A stretch of 64,000 bases of DNA from Pseudomonas prosekii (GTDB lineage: Bacteria; Pseudomonadota; Gammaproteobacteria; Pseudomonadales; Pseudomonadaceae). Position 1 is the first letter of the stretch, and the number at the start of each line of letters is the position of its first letter. This document shows, piece by piece, positions 1 to 9,761 of the stretch. Position numbers and translations under genes: made by a program. Below the pieces are notes generated by a model. The model saw nothing but the letters and a program-made list of their open reading frames with translations, was not told where the DNA came from and made no database searches. The stretch spans positions 5,217,501-5,281,500 of the forward strand of contig NZ_LT629762.1 of NCBI RefSeq assembly GCF_900105155.1. Direction: 5' to 3'.

Positions 1-606
<606 letters not shown>

Positions 607-699
607 CTAGATACGCCCGGCAGATCTGAACGCCTGGGTATGCGAAATGGAGCAGGATCTGTACCAGCCTGACTTTGAACGAGAAAAACTTTTAACCTG

Positions 700-713
700 A
701 TGATTTATATCAA
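700..713. promoter_or_regulatory. Anr/FNR-type box upstream of ansB
   Basis: ATGAT-TTAT-ATCAA matches the Anr/FNR consensus TTGAT-N4-ATCAA at nine of ten defined bases. Its centre is about 139 nt upstream of the ansB start, which fits an activator site near -41.5 with a leader of about 100 nt. E. coli ansB is known to be FNR-activated, which makes the match more believable. The rest of the 342-nt gap between ansB and the gene at 910 shows no ORF that I can support. Confidence 0.45.
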
Positions 714-909
714 TATTTATGTAGAGAGCAGGATTGGTTAAACGCGCCGTTGTCCGGGTTTCCGAACATGTGGAGCGTTTGTGTTCGGCCCACCGAAAAG
801 CCCTACGGATTATGTCGAATTAGTCCACTTGCCGGATTGCAAACCTGTGCTAAAGAAACTCGCGCGCAGGTCGATGACCCTTCAAAGGATATTTTTCTGT
901 GGAGCTCGC

Positions 910-1371
910 ATGTCGTTATCAGTAGGTTTTCCCAACGCCGCAGGCGTCACCATTGGTGGCAAATCAGCCGCGACGATCCGCGCGTTGAATGACGCCACGA
1001 CCGAAGCCGCGGCCGCTGCGCTGGGCACCAAGGAAGACGATGGCAAACAGGTCAAGACCGGCGCTTTGGGCCTGGATAAAAGTGCCGGCGCCGAAGCTGC
1101 GACCGAGGCCAAAAGCAATCAAAGCGCGGCGGTGAAGATTCTGCTCAAGCGTCTGCAAGAGTTGCAGCAGCAGTTGCGCGAACAGCAGCAACAATTGGCT
1201 GCCGCCCAGGCAGCGCCGTCTACGACACCGGAAGCCAAAGCTACGGCGGTCATGGCGATTCAAGGTCAGATTGCCGAAACCAACAGCGCGATGCTCGAAG
1301 TGTGGGGCGCGCTGGTCAAGGAAATGGCCAAGGGCGCGAGCACCGGTTCAGTGGTCGACACCACGGCGTAA
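910..1371 (+). CDS. FlxA-like Gln/Ala-rich coiled-coil protein
   Basis: This is a 153-residue protein of unknown function. I chose the ATG at 910 because GGAG sits five bases upstream; an in-frame start at 781 has no such site and would only add a poorly conserved-looking extension. The N-terminus is small-residue rich. Around residues 75-105 there is a heptad-like Leu/Gln stretch (LLKRLQELQQQL, then QQQQL) that predicts a coiled coil. The overall layout resembles the FlxA-like family of small proteobacterial proteins, whose role is not established. There is no signal peptide or membrane segment. A hairpin follows the stop codon. Confidence 0.7.
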   Translation: MSLSVGFPNAAGVTIGGKSAATIRALNDATTEAAAAALGTKEDDGKQVKTGALGLDKSAGAEAATEAKSNQSAAVKILLKRLQELQQQLREQQQQLAAAQAAPSTTPEAKATAVMAIQGQIAETNSAMLEVWGALVKEMAKGASTGSVVDTTA

Positions 1372-1377
1372 GTGACA

Positions 1378-1399
1378 AACCCGGTTTTGCTACCGGGTT
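1378..1399 (+). terminator. Hairpin after the FlxA-like gene
   Basis: The 8-bp perfect stem AACCCGGT/ACCGGGTT with a 6-nt loop starts seven bases after the stop codon. No T-run follows, so it may be a weak terminator or an RNA 3' end stabiliser. Confidence 0.5.
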
Positions 1400-1458
1400 A
1401 CATAATGGCCGTTTCTGGCCGTTGACAAATCTCTGCAGGGTTCGCATAGTTCGATCTA

Positions 1459-1472
1459 CGCAAACGTTTGCG
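1459..1472. promoter_or_regulatory. RbsR operator of the ribose operon
   Basis: CGCAAACGTTTGCG is a perfect 14-bp palindrome with the central CG typical of LacI/GalR operators. It lies 96 bp upstream of rbsB, the first gene of an operon that encodes a LacI-family repressor (5110-6129). Repression by RbsR with release on ribose uptake is the expected arrangement. Confidence 0.8.
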
Positions 1473-1567
1473 CGGCGCCTGCAGTGGATCGATCCATTGC
1501 CGCACGTGAAGTAGCCTACGCTAGCGCAAGCGTTGCTCACAAATAATCATAAGATCGGAGTGAACCC

Positions 1568-2521
1568 ATGAAGCTGCCATTCGCTGGACGTCTTCTCGCT
1601 GTCGCTATGCTGGCTGCCGCCTCTGCCGCTTTACCCCTCTCTTCGGCGTTCGCCGACACTGAAAAACCTAAAGTCGCGCTGGTCATGAAATCCCTGGCCA
1701 ACGAATTCTTCCTGACCATGGAAGACGGCGCCAAGGCTTATCAGAAAGACCATTCCGCCGATTTCGACCTGATCTCCAACGGCATCAAGGACGAAACCGA
1801 CACCGCGGGCCAAACGCGCATCGTCGAGCAAATGATTCTGGCCAAGGTCAACGCGCTGGTGATTGCACCGGCCGATTCCAAAGCCATGGTCCCGGTGATC
1901 AAGAAAGCGGTCGATGCCGGCATTACCGTGATCAACATCGACAACCAACTCGACCCGACTGTCGTCAAAAGCAAGAACATCACCGTACCGTTTGTTGGCC
2001 CGGACAACCGCAAAGGCGCGCGTCTGGTCGGTGAATACCTGGCCAAGCAACTGAAGGCCGGTGACGAAGTCGGCATCATCGAAGGCGTGTCCACTACCAC
2101 CAACGCCCAGCAGCGCACCGCCGGTTTCAAGGATGCGATGGAAGCGGCGCAGATCAAGGTTGTTTCCTTGCAATCCGGTGATTGGGAAATCGACAAAGGC
2201 AACAAGGTTGCCGCGTCGATCCTCAGCGAATACCCGGACGTCAAAGCGTTGCTGGCCGGTAACGACAGCATGGCCGTCGGCGCCGTTTCCGCCGTTCGCG
2301 CAGCAGGCAAGGCTGGCAAGGTGCAAGTCGTCGGTTACGACAACATCAATGCCATCAAGCCGATGCTCAAGGACGGCCGCGTCCTGGCTACCGCTGACCA
2401 GTTTGCAGCCAAGCAAGCCGTGTTCGGTATCGAGACTGCGCTGAAAATCATCAAAGGCGAAAAAGTCGACAGCGGCACCAACGGCGTGATCGAAACTCCC
2501 GTGGAGCTGGTTACCAAGTAA
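1568..2521 (+). CDS. rbsB: Ribose ABC transporter, periplasmic binding protein
   Basis: This 317-residue type I periplasmic sugar-binding protein delivers D-ribose to the RbsAC membrane complex. The signal peptide runs from MKLPF through an Ala/Leu core to a cleavage site after SAFA, near residue 29. The mature start KVALVMKSLANEFF is the usual first strand and ligand-contact region of the ribose/galactose family. Later motifs include VIAPADS, VGPDNRKGA, GNDSMAVG and VGYDN, all as expected. The ATG has GGAG upstream (about 1556-1559). It is the first gene of rbsBACRKD, and its expression relative to rbsA is probably raised by the hairpin behind it. Confidence 0.95.
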   Translation: MKLPFAGRLLAVAMLAAASAALPLSSAFADTEKPKVALVMKSLANEFFLTMEDGAKAYQKDHSADFDLISNGIKDETDTAGQTRIVEQMILAKVNALVIAPADSKAMVPVIKKAVDAGITVINIDNQLDPTVVKSKNITVPFVGPDNRKGARLVGEYLAKQLKAGDEVGIIEGVSTTTNAQQRTAGFKDAMEAAQIKVVSLQSGDWEIDKGNKVAASILSEYPDVKALLAGNDSMAVGAVSAVRAAGKAGKVQVVGYDNINAIKPMLKDGRVLATADQFAAKQAVFGIETALKIIKGEKVDSGTNGVIETPVELVTK

Positions 2522-2540
2522 TCCTTCTGGCGACACAATG

Positions 2541-2564
2541 GCACTCGCCCGTCCGGGCGGGTGC
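2541..2564 (+). terminator. Intercistronic hairpin between rbsB and rbsA
   Basis: The arms GCACTCGCCCG and CGGGCGGGTGC form an 11-bp GC-rich stem with one G-U pair. There is no T-run, so it is more likely a 3' stabiliser of the rbsB message or a partial attenuator than a full stop. Such hairpins behind binding-protein genes are a common way to make more binding protein than ATPase. Confidence 0.65.
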
Positions 2565-2578
2565 ATGGAGAGTTTTCT

Positions 2579-4132
2579 ATGTCAGTTTCCGCCCCGAACG
2601 CTGTCCTCTCGGTCAGCGGCATCGGTAAGACCTACGCGCAACCTGTCCTGACTGGCATCGACCTGACGCTGATGCGCGGTGAAGTGCTGGCGCTGACCGG
2701 TGAGAACGGCGCCGGCAAAAGTACCCTGTCGAAAATCATCGGCGGCCTGGTCACACCGACCACTGGCCAGATGCAATTCCAGGGTCAGGACTACCGCCCC
2801 GGCAGCCGCACCCAGGCTGAAGACCTGGGCATTCGCATGGTCATGCAAGAACTCAATCTGCTGCCGACATTGTCAGTGGCGGAGAACCTGTTTCTCGATA
2901 ACTTGCCGAGCAACGGTGGCTGGATCAGCCGCAAGCAGTTGCGCAAAGCGGCGATCGAGGCGATGGCGCAAGTCGGCCTCGACGCGATTGACCCGGACAC
3001 ACTGGTCGGCGAGTTGGGCATCGGTCACCAGCAAATGGTCGAGATTGCCCGCAACCTGATCGGCGACTGTCATGTGCTGATCCTCGACGAGCCGACCGCG
3101 ATGCTGACGGCGCGCGAAGTCGAGATGCTTTTCGAGCAGATCACTCGCCTGCAAGCGCGTGGCGTGTCGATCATCTACATCTCCCATCGCCTCGAAGAAC
3201 TCGCGCGAGTGGCGCAGCGCATTGCAGTGCTGCGCGACGGCAATCTGGTGTGCGTCGAGCCGATGGCCAATTACAACAGTGAGCAACTGGTGACCTTGAT
3301 GGTCGGTCGCGAGCTGGGCGAACACATGGACATGGGCGAGCGCAAGATCGGCGCGCCGGCCTTGACGGTCAAAGGGCTGACCCGTTCCGACAAAGTTCGC
3401 GACGTTTCCTTTGAAGTGCGCGCCGGTGAGATCTTCGGTATTTCCGGATTGATCGGGGCAGGGCGCACAGAATTGCTGCGGCTGATCTTCGGCGCTGATA
3501 CGCCCGACAGCGGCACCGTCGCGCTGGGTTCGCCGGCCAAGGTCGTGAGCATTCGTTCACCCGCCGATGCGGTCGGCCACGGCATCGCGCTGATCACCGA
3601 GGACCGCAAGGGCGAAGGCCTGCTGCTGACTCAATCGATCAGCGCCAACATAGCGCTGGGCAATATGCCGGTGATTTCCAACGCGGGCGTGGTCAATAAC
3701 GGCGATGAGATCGCGCTGGCTCAGCGGCAGATCAGTGCCATGCGCATCCGCAGTTCCAGCCCGACGCAACTGGTGTCGGAGCTGTCCGGCGGCAACCAGC
3801 AGAAAGTCGTGATCGGCCGCTGGCTGGAGCGCGATTGTTCGGTGATGTTGTTCGACGAGCCGACACGCGGCATCGACGTCGGCGCCAAGTTCGACATCTA
3901 TGCCTTGCTCGGCGAATTGACGCGCCAGGGCAAAGCGCTGGTGGTGGTGTCCAGTGACCTGCGTGAATTGATGCTGATTTGCGACCGCATCGGCGTGTTG
4001 TCGGCAGGGCGTTTGATCGACACATTCGAGCGCGACAGCTGGACCCAGGATGATTTGCTTGCCGCCGCATTTGCCGGCTACCAAAAACGTGATGCGTTGC
4101 TCAACGAAGCAGCGCCTAGGGATCTCCCATGA
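2579..4132 (+). CDS. rbsA: Ribose ABC transporter, ATP-binding protein
   Basis: This is a 517-residue double ATPase that powers ribose import. The ATG at 2579 was chosen over an in-frame start at 2561 because GGAG lies eight bases upstream. The first nucleotide-binding domain has Walker A GENGAGKST and Walker B HVLILDEPTAM with an IGHQQMVEIAR-type signature region. The second domain has a degenerate Walker A (GLIGAGRTELL) and the signature LSGGNQQKV, as is normal for carbohydrate-type ATPases. It overlaps rbsC by ATGA, so the two are probably translationally coupled. Confidence 0.95.
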   Translation: MSVSAPNAVLSVSGIGKTYAQPVLTGIDLTLMRGEVLALTGENGAGKSTLSKIIGGLVTPTTGQMQFQGQDYRPGSRTQAEDLGIRMVMQELNLLPTLSVAENLFLDNLPSNGGWISRKQLRKAAIEAMAQVGLDAIDPDTLVGELGIGHQQMVEIARNLIGDCHVLILDEPTAMLTAREVEMLFEQITRLQARGVSIIYISHRLEELARVAQRIAVLRDGNLVCVEPMANYNSEQLVTLMVGRELGEHMDMGERKIGAPALTVKGLTRSDKVRDVSFEVRAGEIFGISGLIGAGRTELLRLIFGADTPDSGTVALGSPAKVVSIRSPADAVGHGIALITEDRKGEGLLLTQSISANIALGNMPVISNAGVVNNGDEIALAQRQISAMRIRSSSPTQLVSELSGGNQQKVVIGRWLERDCSVMLFDEPTRGIDVGAKFDIYALLGELTRQGKALVVVSSDLRELMLICDRIGVLSAGRLIDTFERDSWTQDDLLAAAFAGYQKRDALLNEAAPRDLP

Positions 4133-5106
4133 AAACTGCAACGTCCGCCGGTAAACGTGGTGGCAATTTCTACGGCCTCGGTACTTACCTGGGGCTGGCC
4201 GGCGCCTTGCTGGCGATGATCGCGCTGTTCTCGGTCCTGAGCAGCCATTTTCTCTCGTATGACACTTTCAGCACCCTGGCCAACCAGATCCCGGATTTGA
4301 TGGTGCTGGCGGTCGGCATGACCTTCGTGCTGATCATCGGTGGCATCGATTTGTCGGTCGGCTCGGTACTCGCGCTCGCGGCGTCAGCGGTCAGCGTGGC
4401 GATTCTCGGCTGGGGCTGGAGCGTTTTGCCCGCCGCTTTGCTCGGCATGGGCGTAGCGGCATTGGCCGGCACGGTGACCGGTTCGATCACCGTGGCGTGG
4501 CGGATTCCGTCGTTCATCGTCTCGCTCGGCGTGCTGGAAATGGCCCGCGGCCTGGCGTATCAGATGACCGGTTCGCGCACGGCTTACATCGGTGATTCCT
4601 TTGCCTGGCTGTCGAACCCGATTGCCTTCGGCATTTCGCCGTCGTTCATCATTGCCTTTGTGATTATCATCGTGGCTCAGGCTGTGCTGACGCGCACCGT
4701 GTTCGGTCGCTACTTGATCGGCATCGGCACTAACGAAGAAGCTGTGCGTCTGGCGGGGATCAATCCGAAACCATACAAGATTCTAGTCTTCAGCCTGATG
4801 GGCCTGCTGGCCGGGATTGCCGCACTGTTTCAGATTTCGCGTCTGGAAGCTGCCGATCCCAACGCCGGTTCGGGTCTGGAACTGCAAGTGATCGCGGCTG
4901 TGGTCATCGGCGGCACCAGCCTGATGGGCGGCCGTGGCTCGGTGATCAGTACGTTCTTCGGGGTGTTGATCATCTCGGTACTGGCCGCTGGCCTGGCGCA
5001 GATCGGCGCAAGCGAACCGACCAAACGCATCATCACTGGCGCCGTAATTGTGGTCGCCGTGGTGCTCGATACTTATCGCAGTCAGCGCGCAAGCCGGCGG
5101 ACCTGA
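4129..5106 (+). CDS. rbsC: Ribose ABC transporter, permease
   Basis: This 325-residue integral inner-membrane protein is the channel of the ribose importer. Many hydrophobic segments run through the sequence. The family signature is visible as GGIDLSVGSV near residue 65 and as a conserved Gly/Ala-rich region near the C-terminus (VVIGGTSLMGGRGS). The start overlaps the rbsA stop by four bases. The length is normal for RbsC. Confidence 0.95.
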   Translation: MKTATSAGKRGGNFYGLGTYLGLAGALLAMIALFSVLSSHFLSYDTFSTLANQIPDLMVLAVGMTFVLIIGGIDLSVGSVLALAASAVSVAILGWGWSVLPAALLGMGVAALAGTVTGSITVAWRIPSFIVSLGVLEMARGLAYQMTGSRTAYIGDSFAWLSNPIAFGISPSFIIAFVIIIVAQAVLTRTVFGRYLIGIGTNEEAVRLAGINPKPYKILVFSLMGLLAGIAALFQISRLEAADPNAGSGLELQVIAAVVIGGTSLMGGRGSVISTFFGVLIISVLAAGLAQIGASEPTKRIITGAVIVVAVVLDTYRSQRASRRT

Positions 5107-5109
5107 TTC

Positions 5110-6129
5110 ATGGCAACAATCAAGGATGTGGCGGCGCTTGCGGGCATTTCCTACACCACCGTGTCTCACGTGGTGAACAAGACGCGGCCGGTCAGCGAGG
5201 AAGTGCGGGTCAAAGTCGAAGCGGCGATCAAGACGCTCGACTACGTGCCCAGCGCCGTCGCGCGGTCGTTGAAAGCCAAAACCACGGCGACCATCGGTTT
5301 GCTGGTGCCCAACAGCCTCAACCCGTACTTCGCCGAACTGGCCCGTGGCATCGAGGATTACTGCGAGCGTAACGGCTATTGCGTGATCCTCTGCAACTCT
5401 GACGACAACCCGGACAAGCAGCGCAGTTATTTAAGGGTGTTGCTGGAAAAACGCATCGACGGCTTGATCGTCGCCTCGGCCGGTGGCGACGCCGGACTCG
5501 CCGAGGGCCTCGCGGCGGTGCGCACGCCGATGGTGATTGTCGACCGTGGGCTGCAAGGGGTGAATGCCGATCTGGTCCGAATTGACCACGAATACGGCGC
5601 CTATCTGGCGACCCGGCATCTGCTCGAATTGGGCCATCGTGACATCGCCACCATCGGCGGGCCGGCGGATACCAGCGTGGCGCAAATGCGTCTGGCGGGT
5701 TATTGCCGGGCGCTGAAAGAGGCGGGCGTCGATGTGCCGCGTGAGCGCATGCTGGAAAGTGATTTCACCAGCACCGGTGGTTACAACGCCGCTGCGACTC
5801 TGCTGGAGAACAATCCGCCGAGCGCCATTTTTGCCGGTAACGACATGATTGGTATCGGCGTGTTGCGCGCGGCCGCCGAGCGCAATATTCGCGTACCCAA
5901 CGAGCTGTCGGTAATCGGCTTCGATGACATTCAAATGAGTCGTTATGTGTACCCGGCACTGACCACCGTCGGCCAGTCGATCCTGCAACTCGGCGAAATG
6001 GCCGCCGAAGTCTTGTTGCGAAGGATTGCCACGCCGGCCCTGGCCACCGATCAACGGATCGTGACCCCGAGTATTGTTTTGCGAGAATCGACTGCGCCGC
6101 TGGCCGGCGTGTTCGCCCAGCTTCGCTAA
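5110..6129 (+). CDS. rbsR: LacI-family repressor of the ribose operon
   Basis: This is a 339-residue transcription repressor. The N-terminal helix-turn-helix is clear (MATIKDVAALAGISYTTVSH), followed by the hinge helix VPSAVARSLK. The rest is a periplasmic-binding-protein-like effector domain, with typical LVPNSLNPYFAELARG and VIGFDDI motifs. It starts four bases after the rbsC stop. It most likely binds the palindrome at 1459-1472 and so controls its own operon. Confidence 0.93.
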   Translation: MATIKDVAALAGISYTTVSHVVNKTRPVSEEVRVKVEAAIKTLDYVPSAVARSLKAKTTATIGLLVPNSLNPYFAELARGIEDYCERNGYCVILCNSDDNPDKQRSYLRVLLEKRIDGLIVASAGGDAGLAEGLAAVRTPMVIVDRGLQGVNADLVRIDHEYGAYLATRHLLELGHRDIATIGGPADTSVAQMRLAGYCRALKEAGVDVPRERMLESDFTSTGGYNAAATLLENNPPSAIFAGNDMIGIGVLRAAAERNIRVPNELSVIGFDDIQMSRYVYPALTTVGQSILQLGEMAAEVLLRRIATPALATDQRIVTPSIVLRESTAPLAGVFAQLR

Positions 6130-6166
6130 TAAGCAGCGCTGAAACCGAATTGATGAGTAGTGACGT

Positions 6167-7084
6167 ATGCCCGCAAAAGTAGTGGTAATAGGCAGCTTGA
6201 ACATGGACCTGGTCACCCGCGCGCCGCGCCTGCCGCGTGGCGGTGAAACGCTGATCGGCCAGTCGTTTTCAACCGTCTCCGGCGGCAAAGGTGCGAATCA
6301 GGCTGTAGCGGCGGCTCGACTGGGCGCTGAAGTTTCGATGGTTGGCTGCATCGGCTCCGACGCCTACGGGCAGCAGTTGCGCAACGCGTTGTTGGCCGAG
6401 CAGATTGATTGTGATGCCATCAGCATCGTCGACGGCGCCAGCGGTGTAGCGTTGATCGTTGTGGATGACAACAGCCAGAACGCGATCGTGATTGTCGCAG
6501 GCGCCAACGGTGCTTTGACGCCGGGTGTAATCGATCGTTTTGACTCCGTGTTGCAAGCGGCAGACGTGATCATCTGCCAACTGGAAGTGCCGGACGCGAC
6601 GGTCGGTCATGCGTTGAAGCGCGGGCGTGAACTGGGCAAAACCGTGATCCTCAATCCCGCACCCGCCAGCCGGCCGTTGCCTGCGGATTGGTACGCTGCC
6701 ATCGACTACCTGATCCCTAACGAAAGCGAAGCGGCGGCGCTGAGCGGTTTACCGGTGGACTCGCTGGAAACCGCCGAGACGGCCGCGACGCGATTGATCG
6801 GCATGGGCGCCGGTAAAGTCATCATCACCCTTGGCGCTCAAGGCTCGCTGTTTGCCGACGGCCAAGGCTTTCAGCATTTCCCCGCGCCCCAAGTGCACGC
6901 CGTGGACACCACGGCGGCTGGCGATACGTTTGTTGGCGGTTTTGCTGCGGCGTTGGCGTCCGGGCAATCCGAAGCCGAGGCGATCCGTTTCGGCCAGGTC
7001 GCGGCGGCGCTGTCGGTGACCCGGGCCGGTGCGCAACCTTCTATTCCTACCTTGTCCGACGTACAGGCATTTAAAGCACCATGA
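6167..7084 (+). CDS. rbsK: Ribokinase
   Basis: This is a 305-residue PfkB-family kinase that phosphorylates D-ribose to ribose 5-phosphate. The first PfkB signature [15 protein letters not shown] is near residue 40. The second, [13 protein letters not shown] near residue 247, contains the catalytic Asp in AAGD. NPAPA and [10 protein letters not shown] are also standard ribokinase motifs. A short gap with no hairpin separates it from rbsR. It overlaps rbsD by ATGA. Confidence 0.95.
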   Translation: MPAKVVVIGSLNMDLVTRAPRLPRGGETLIGQSFSTVSGGKGANQAVAAARLGAEVSMVGCIGSDAYGQQLRNALLAEQIDCDAISIVDGASGVALIVVDDNSQNAIVIVAGANGALTPGVIDRFDSVLQAADVIICQLEVPDATVGHALKRGRELGKTVILNPAPASRPLPADWYAAIDYLIPNESEAAALSGLPVDSLETAETAATRLIGMGAGKVIITLGAQGSLFADGQGFQHFPAPQVHAVDTTAAGDTFVGGFAAALASGQSEAEAIRFGQVAAALSVTRAGAQPSIPTLSDVQAFKAP

Positions 7085-7485
7085 AAAAGACCCCTTTGCT
7101 CAACGTCGCGCTGTCGCGGCTGATCGCGTCTCTGGGCCATGGCGACATAGTCGTGATCGGCGATGCCGGTCTGCCGGTGCCGCCGGGCGTCGAACTGATT
7201 GATCTGGCGCTGACCCACGGCATTCCGGATTTCGTCAGCACGTTGAAAGTTGTGCTCAGCGAAATGCAGGTCGAAAGCCACGTCATCGCCCAAGAGATTC
7301 TTGATAAAAAACCAACGGCCTTGGCGGCTCTGGATCAGCTGAATGCCGACGGTGAGCTGGGCCGGCGCGAGCTGCTCAGCCATGACCAATTCAAAGTCCT
7401 TAGCCGACAAGCACGGGCGATTATTCGTACAGGCGAATGTCAGCCGTACTGCAACATCGTGTTGGTGTCCGGGGTAACGTTCTAA
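7081..7485 (+). CDS. rbsD: D-ribose pyranase
   Basis: This 134-residue RbsD/FucU-family enzyme interconverts the pyranose and furanose forms of ribose so that ribokinase can use it. The family's catalytic His is present in LGHGD, near residue 20. The C-terminal [16 protein letters not shown] is the conserved end of RbsD, including the Tyr and Asn of the active site. The start overlaps the rbsK stop by four bases. Confidence 0.93.
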   Translation: MKKTPLLNVALSRLIASLGHGDIVVIGDAGLPVPPGVELIDLALTHGIPDFVSTLKVVLSEMQVESHVIAQEILDKKPTALAALDQLNADGELGRRELLSHDQFKVLSRQARAIIRTGECQPYCNIVLVSGVTF

Positions 7486-7529
7486 CTCGCTGTTTCCTTC
7501 TATGCTTTCCCACGCACAAGGAGTGCGCT

Positions 7530-8558
7530 ATGCACCGCTATGCTCAGAAACTGCATCATCTGCTTCGGAGTCTGCTGCTCTTGTCTTTCATCACCGCAAC
7601 AAGCGCCCAAGCGGCGGAAAAGATCGACCTGATCATCGACACCGACCCGGGTGCCGACGACGTCGTTGCCTTGCTGTTTGCGCTGGCTTCGCCGGAAGAA
7701 CTGAACATCCGCGCACTGACCACCGTCGCCGGCAACGTGCGCCTCGACAAGACTTCGCGTAATGCGCGTCTGGCGCGGGAGTGGGCAGGGCGCGAAGAAG
7801 TGCCGGTCTACGCTGGCGCGCCGAAACCGCTGATGCGCACGCCGATCTATGCCGAGAACATCCATGGCAAGGAAGGCCTGTCGGGTGTCACGGTTCACGA
7901 ACCGAAGAAGGGTTTGGCTGAAGGCAACGCGGTCAATTACCTGATCGATACCTTGAAAAACGCCAAGCCGCACAGCATCACCATCGCCATGCTCGGCCCA
8001 CAGACCAACCTGGCACTGGCGCTGATTCAGGAACCCGAGATCGTGCAGGGCATCAAGGAAGTGGTGATCATGGGGGGCGCGCACTTCAACGGCGGCAATA
8101 TTACCCCAGTGGCCGAATTCAACCTGTTCGCTGATCCGCAGGCTGCGGAAGTGGTGCTCAAGAGTGGCGTCAAGCTGACTTATCTGCCGCTGGACGTGAC
8201 CCACAAGATCCTCACCAGCGACGCGCGCCTGAAGCAGATCGCCGCGCTGAACAACAATGCGGGCAAGATCGTCGGCGATATTCTCAATGAATACGTCAAG
8301 GGCGACATGGAACATTACGGTATTCCGGGTGGCCCGGTGCATGACGCGACCGTCGTTGCTTACCTGCTGAAGCCGGAGCTGTTCACCGGTCGTGCGGTGA
8401 ATGTCGTTGTTGATAGCCGCGAAGGCCCGACCTTTGGCCAAACCATCGTCGACTGGTACGACGGCCTGAAAGCGCCGAAAAACGCCTTCTGGGTCGAGAA
8501 TGGCGATGCTCAAGGCTTCTTCGACCTGCTGACCCAGCGTCTGGCTCGTCTGAAGTAA
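7530..8558 (+). CDS. Exported nucleoside hydrolase
   Basis: This is a 342-residue inosine-uridine-preferring nucleoside hydrolase. The calcium-binding signature DTDPGADDVVALLFA is near residues 35-49, and the later Asp is in GGPVHDATVVAYL. I chose the ATG at 7530 because AAGGAG lies just upstream and the product then begins with a signal peptide (LLRSLLLLSFITATSAQA). Export is unusual for well-known cytoplasmic homologues. A periplasmic enzyme would cut nucleosides to base plus ribose, which the neighbouring Rbs system could take up. The gap to rbsD is only 44 bp, so co-transcription is likely. A strong terminator follows. Confidence 0.9.
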   Translation: MHRYAQKLHHLLRSLLLLSFITATSAQAAEKIDLIIDTDPGADDVVALLFALASPEELNIRALTTVAGNVRLDKTSRNARLAREWAGREEVPVYAGAPKPLMRTPIYAENIHGKEGLSGVTVHEPKKGLAEGNAVNYLIDTLKNAKPHSITIAMLGPQTNLALALIQEPEIVQGIKEVVIMGGAHFNGGNITPVAEFNLFADPQAAEVVLKSGVKLTYLPLDVTHKILTSDARLKQIAALNNNAGKIVGDILNEYVKGDMEHYGIPGGPVHDATVVAYLLKPELFTGRAVNVVVDSREGPTFGQTIVDWYDGLKAPKNAFWVENGDAQGFFDLLTQRLARLK

Positions 8559-8566
8559 GCTGCATG

Positions 8567-8593
8567 CCCGCAGGTGCCAGCCTGCGGGTTTTT
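8567..8593 (+). terminator. Rho-independent terminator of the ribose operon
   Basis: The 8-bp stem CCCGCAGG/CCTGCGGG with a 6-nt loop is followed directly by TTTTT. It lies eight bases after the nucleoside hydrolase stop codon. Confidence 0.9.
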
Positions 8594-8804
8594 ACTCCCT
8601 GCCTGAACCCACCAAGCCAAGATAATTGGCCGGGTATTTTTCGAATACCTGGGCGATGAACGATTGCGCGGCTTGCGTTCCCAACTCCTTGACCAGCAGG
8701 TCGATGCCAATGATTGCCAGTTCTTCCGGGCTGCCGGGGCTATAAGAACTGTGACCCTGAGGCCACTTGGCTTTGATGTCGGCGTCGATGCTTACGGTGG
8801 TCAT
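8592..8804 (-). CDS. Small conserved-looking hypothetical protein
   Basis: This is a 70-residue protein of unknown function, starting MTTVSIDADIKAKWPQG. I chose the ATG at 8804 over a start at 8870 because the extension reads like untranslated leader; the ribosome-binding site is poor for either. The protein is acidic to neutral, probably helical in its C-terminal half (LLVKELGTQAAQSFIAQVF), with no signal or membrane segment. Its stop codon overlaps the T-run of the ribose-operon terminator on the other strand. Confidence 0.6.
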   Translation of the reverse strand: MTTVSIDADIKAKWPQGHSSYSPGSPEELAIIGIDLLVKELGTQAAQSFIAQVFEKYPANYLGLVGSGRE

Positions 8805-8938
8805 GATGGCGCTCGTGAAGTCGGGAATGTCTGAGTGTCGAGTTAACCATTTTTGTCTGGCGTTTGGCACTCCGACTTAGGCATGAGGGGAGGGCTATGC
8901 GACACTTGGTTCTTTGATGGATTTTCAAGGACCGCGCT

Positions 8939-9244
8939 GTGCAGATCGATTTGAATAAACCTGACGCCTTGACCCTTGAAGCCGTGCGCCAATTGCTGGC
9001 CTCCGCCAGCGATGACGAGCACACCCAATTGCGCGTGACCAGAGAAGGCATCGCTTACATTTCGTCAGGCGTGGTGGGCGGCACCGACATTGGTGGGCTG
9101 CTGTTTCGTCTTGAGACGTGGGCCAAGGGCTCGGGTTACGTAGGATTGGTCGCGGCCAGCGATGAAGTCTGGGTCATGCAGATCTACAATGCATTGAAAG
9201 AGAACTGGCCCAAGACACCGTTCGACTACATCGATATCTATTGA
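8939..9244 (+). CDS. Hypothetical protein with GTG start
   Basis: This 101-residue protein is of unknown function. It begins with GTG, and AAGGA lies 8 to 12 bases upstream. It has no signal peptide or membrane helix. The C-terminus is rich in aromatic and acidic residues (NALKENWPKTPFDYIDIY). It stands alone, with intergenic DNA on both sides and a minus-strand neighbour upstream. Confidence 0.65.
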   Translation: MQIDLNKPDALTLEAVRQLLASASDDEHTQLRVTREGIAYISSGVVGGTDIGGLLFRLETWAKGSGYVGLVAASDEVWVMQIYNALKENWPKTPFDYIDIY

Positions 9245-9411
9245 GCGCTGTTCATATTCAGTCACGATTGAGTGATGAATGACACGGTAGTGCTCAGGCA
9301 AACTCGCTGATTGTCCAATCCTGCGGCGCGCTGATAGCGCTGTCCCGTGAAACCAAACGCAGGATCGGCGGTCGCACGAACTCAGCTTATCTATTGAATA
9401 AAGGAGGCTTC

Positions 9412-9732
9412 ATGCCTTGGAAGCTCGCCTCATTGGGTACTTTGTTGGCCGTCGCCATGCTGGCCGGTTGCAGCACATCCTCCACCGAGTCGACAGCAAC
9501 TGATGCTGTGGCGACCGAGACCGGTCATAGCCGCTGTGATTCGAAGGCTGCAGAATTCACCATCGGCAAAAAAGCTTCGCCAGAATTGCTGGAGCAGGCA
9601 CGTGCTCGCGCAGGTGCGCAGAATGCCCGGATCCTCAAGCCTAGCGACATGGTGACTCTGGAATACCGTTCCGATCGCCTGAATCTCAATACCGACGACA
9701 ACCTGGTAATCACGCGCATCAACTGCGGCTGA
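9412..9732 (+). CDS. Lipoprotein of the I78 peptidase-inhibitor family
   Basis: This is a 106-residue lipoprotein. I chose the ATG at 9412 because of the excellent AAGGAGG five bases upstream. The signal sequence ends in the lipobox LAGC, giving a lipidated Cys near residue 19. The C-terminal half (CDSKAAEFTIGKKASPEL to the final RINCG) fits the potato-inhibitor-like I78 family, with the two Cys that close its ring. The expected role is inhibition of serine proteases in the periplasm. The family call is by motif memory only. Confidence 0.75.
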   Translation: MPWKLASLGTLLAVAMLAGCSTSSTESTATDAVATETGHSRCDSKAAEFTIGKKASPELLEQARARAGAQNARILKPSDMVTLEYRSDRLNLNTDDNLVITRINCG

Positions 9733-9761
9733 TCTTTTCAGGCTTTTGTTGCGCGCATAAA

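Noticed and set aside
1631..2566. 311-codon antisense frame over rbsB
   Set aside because: It mirrors the rbsB coding sequence in the opposite strand and has no start signals.
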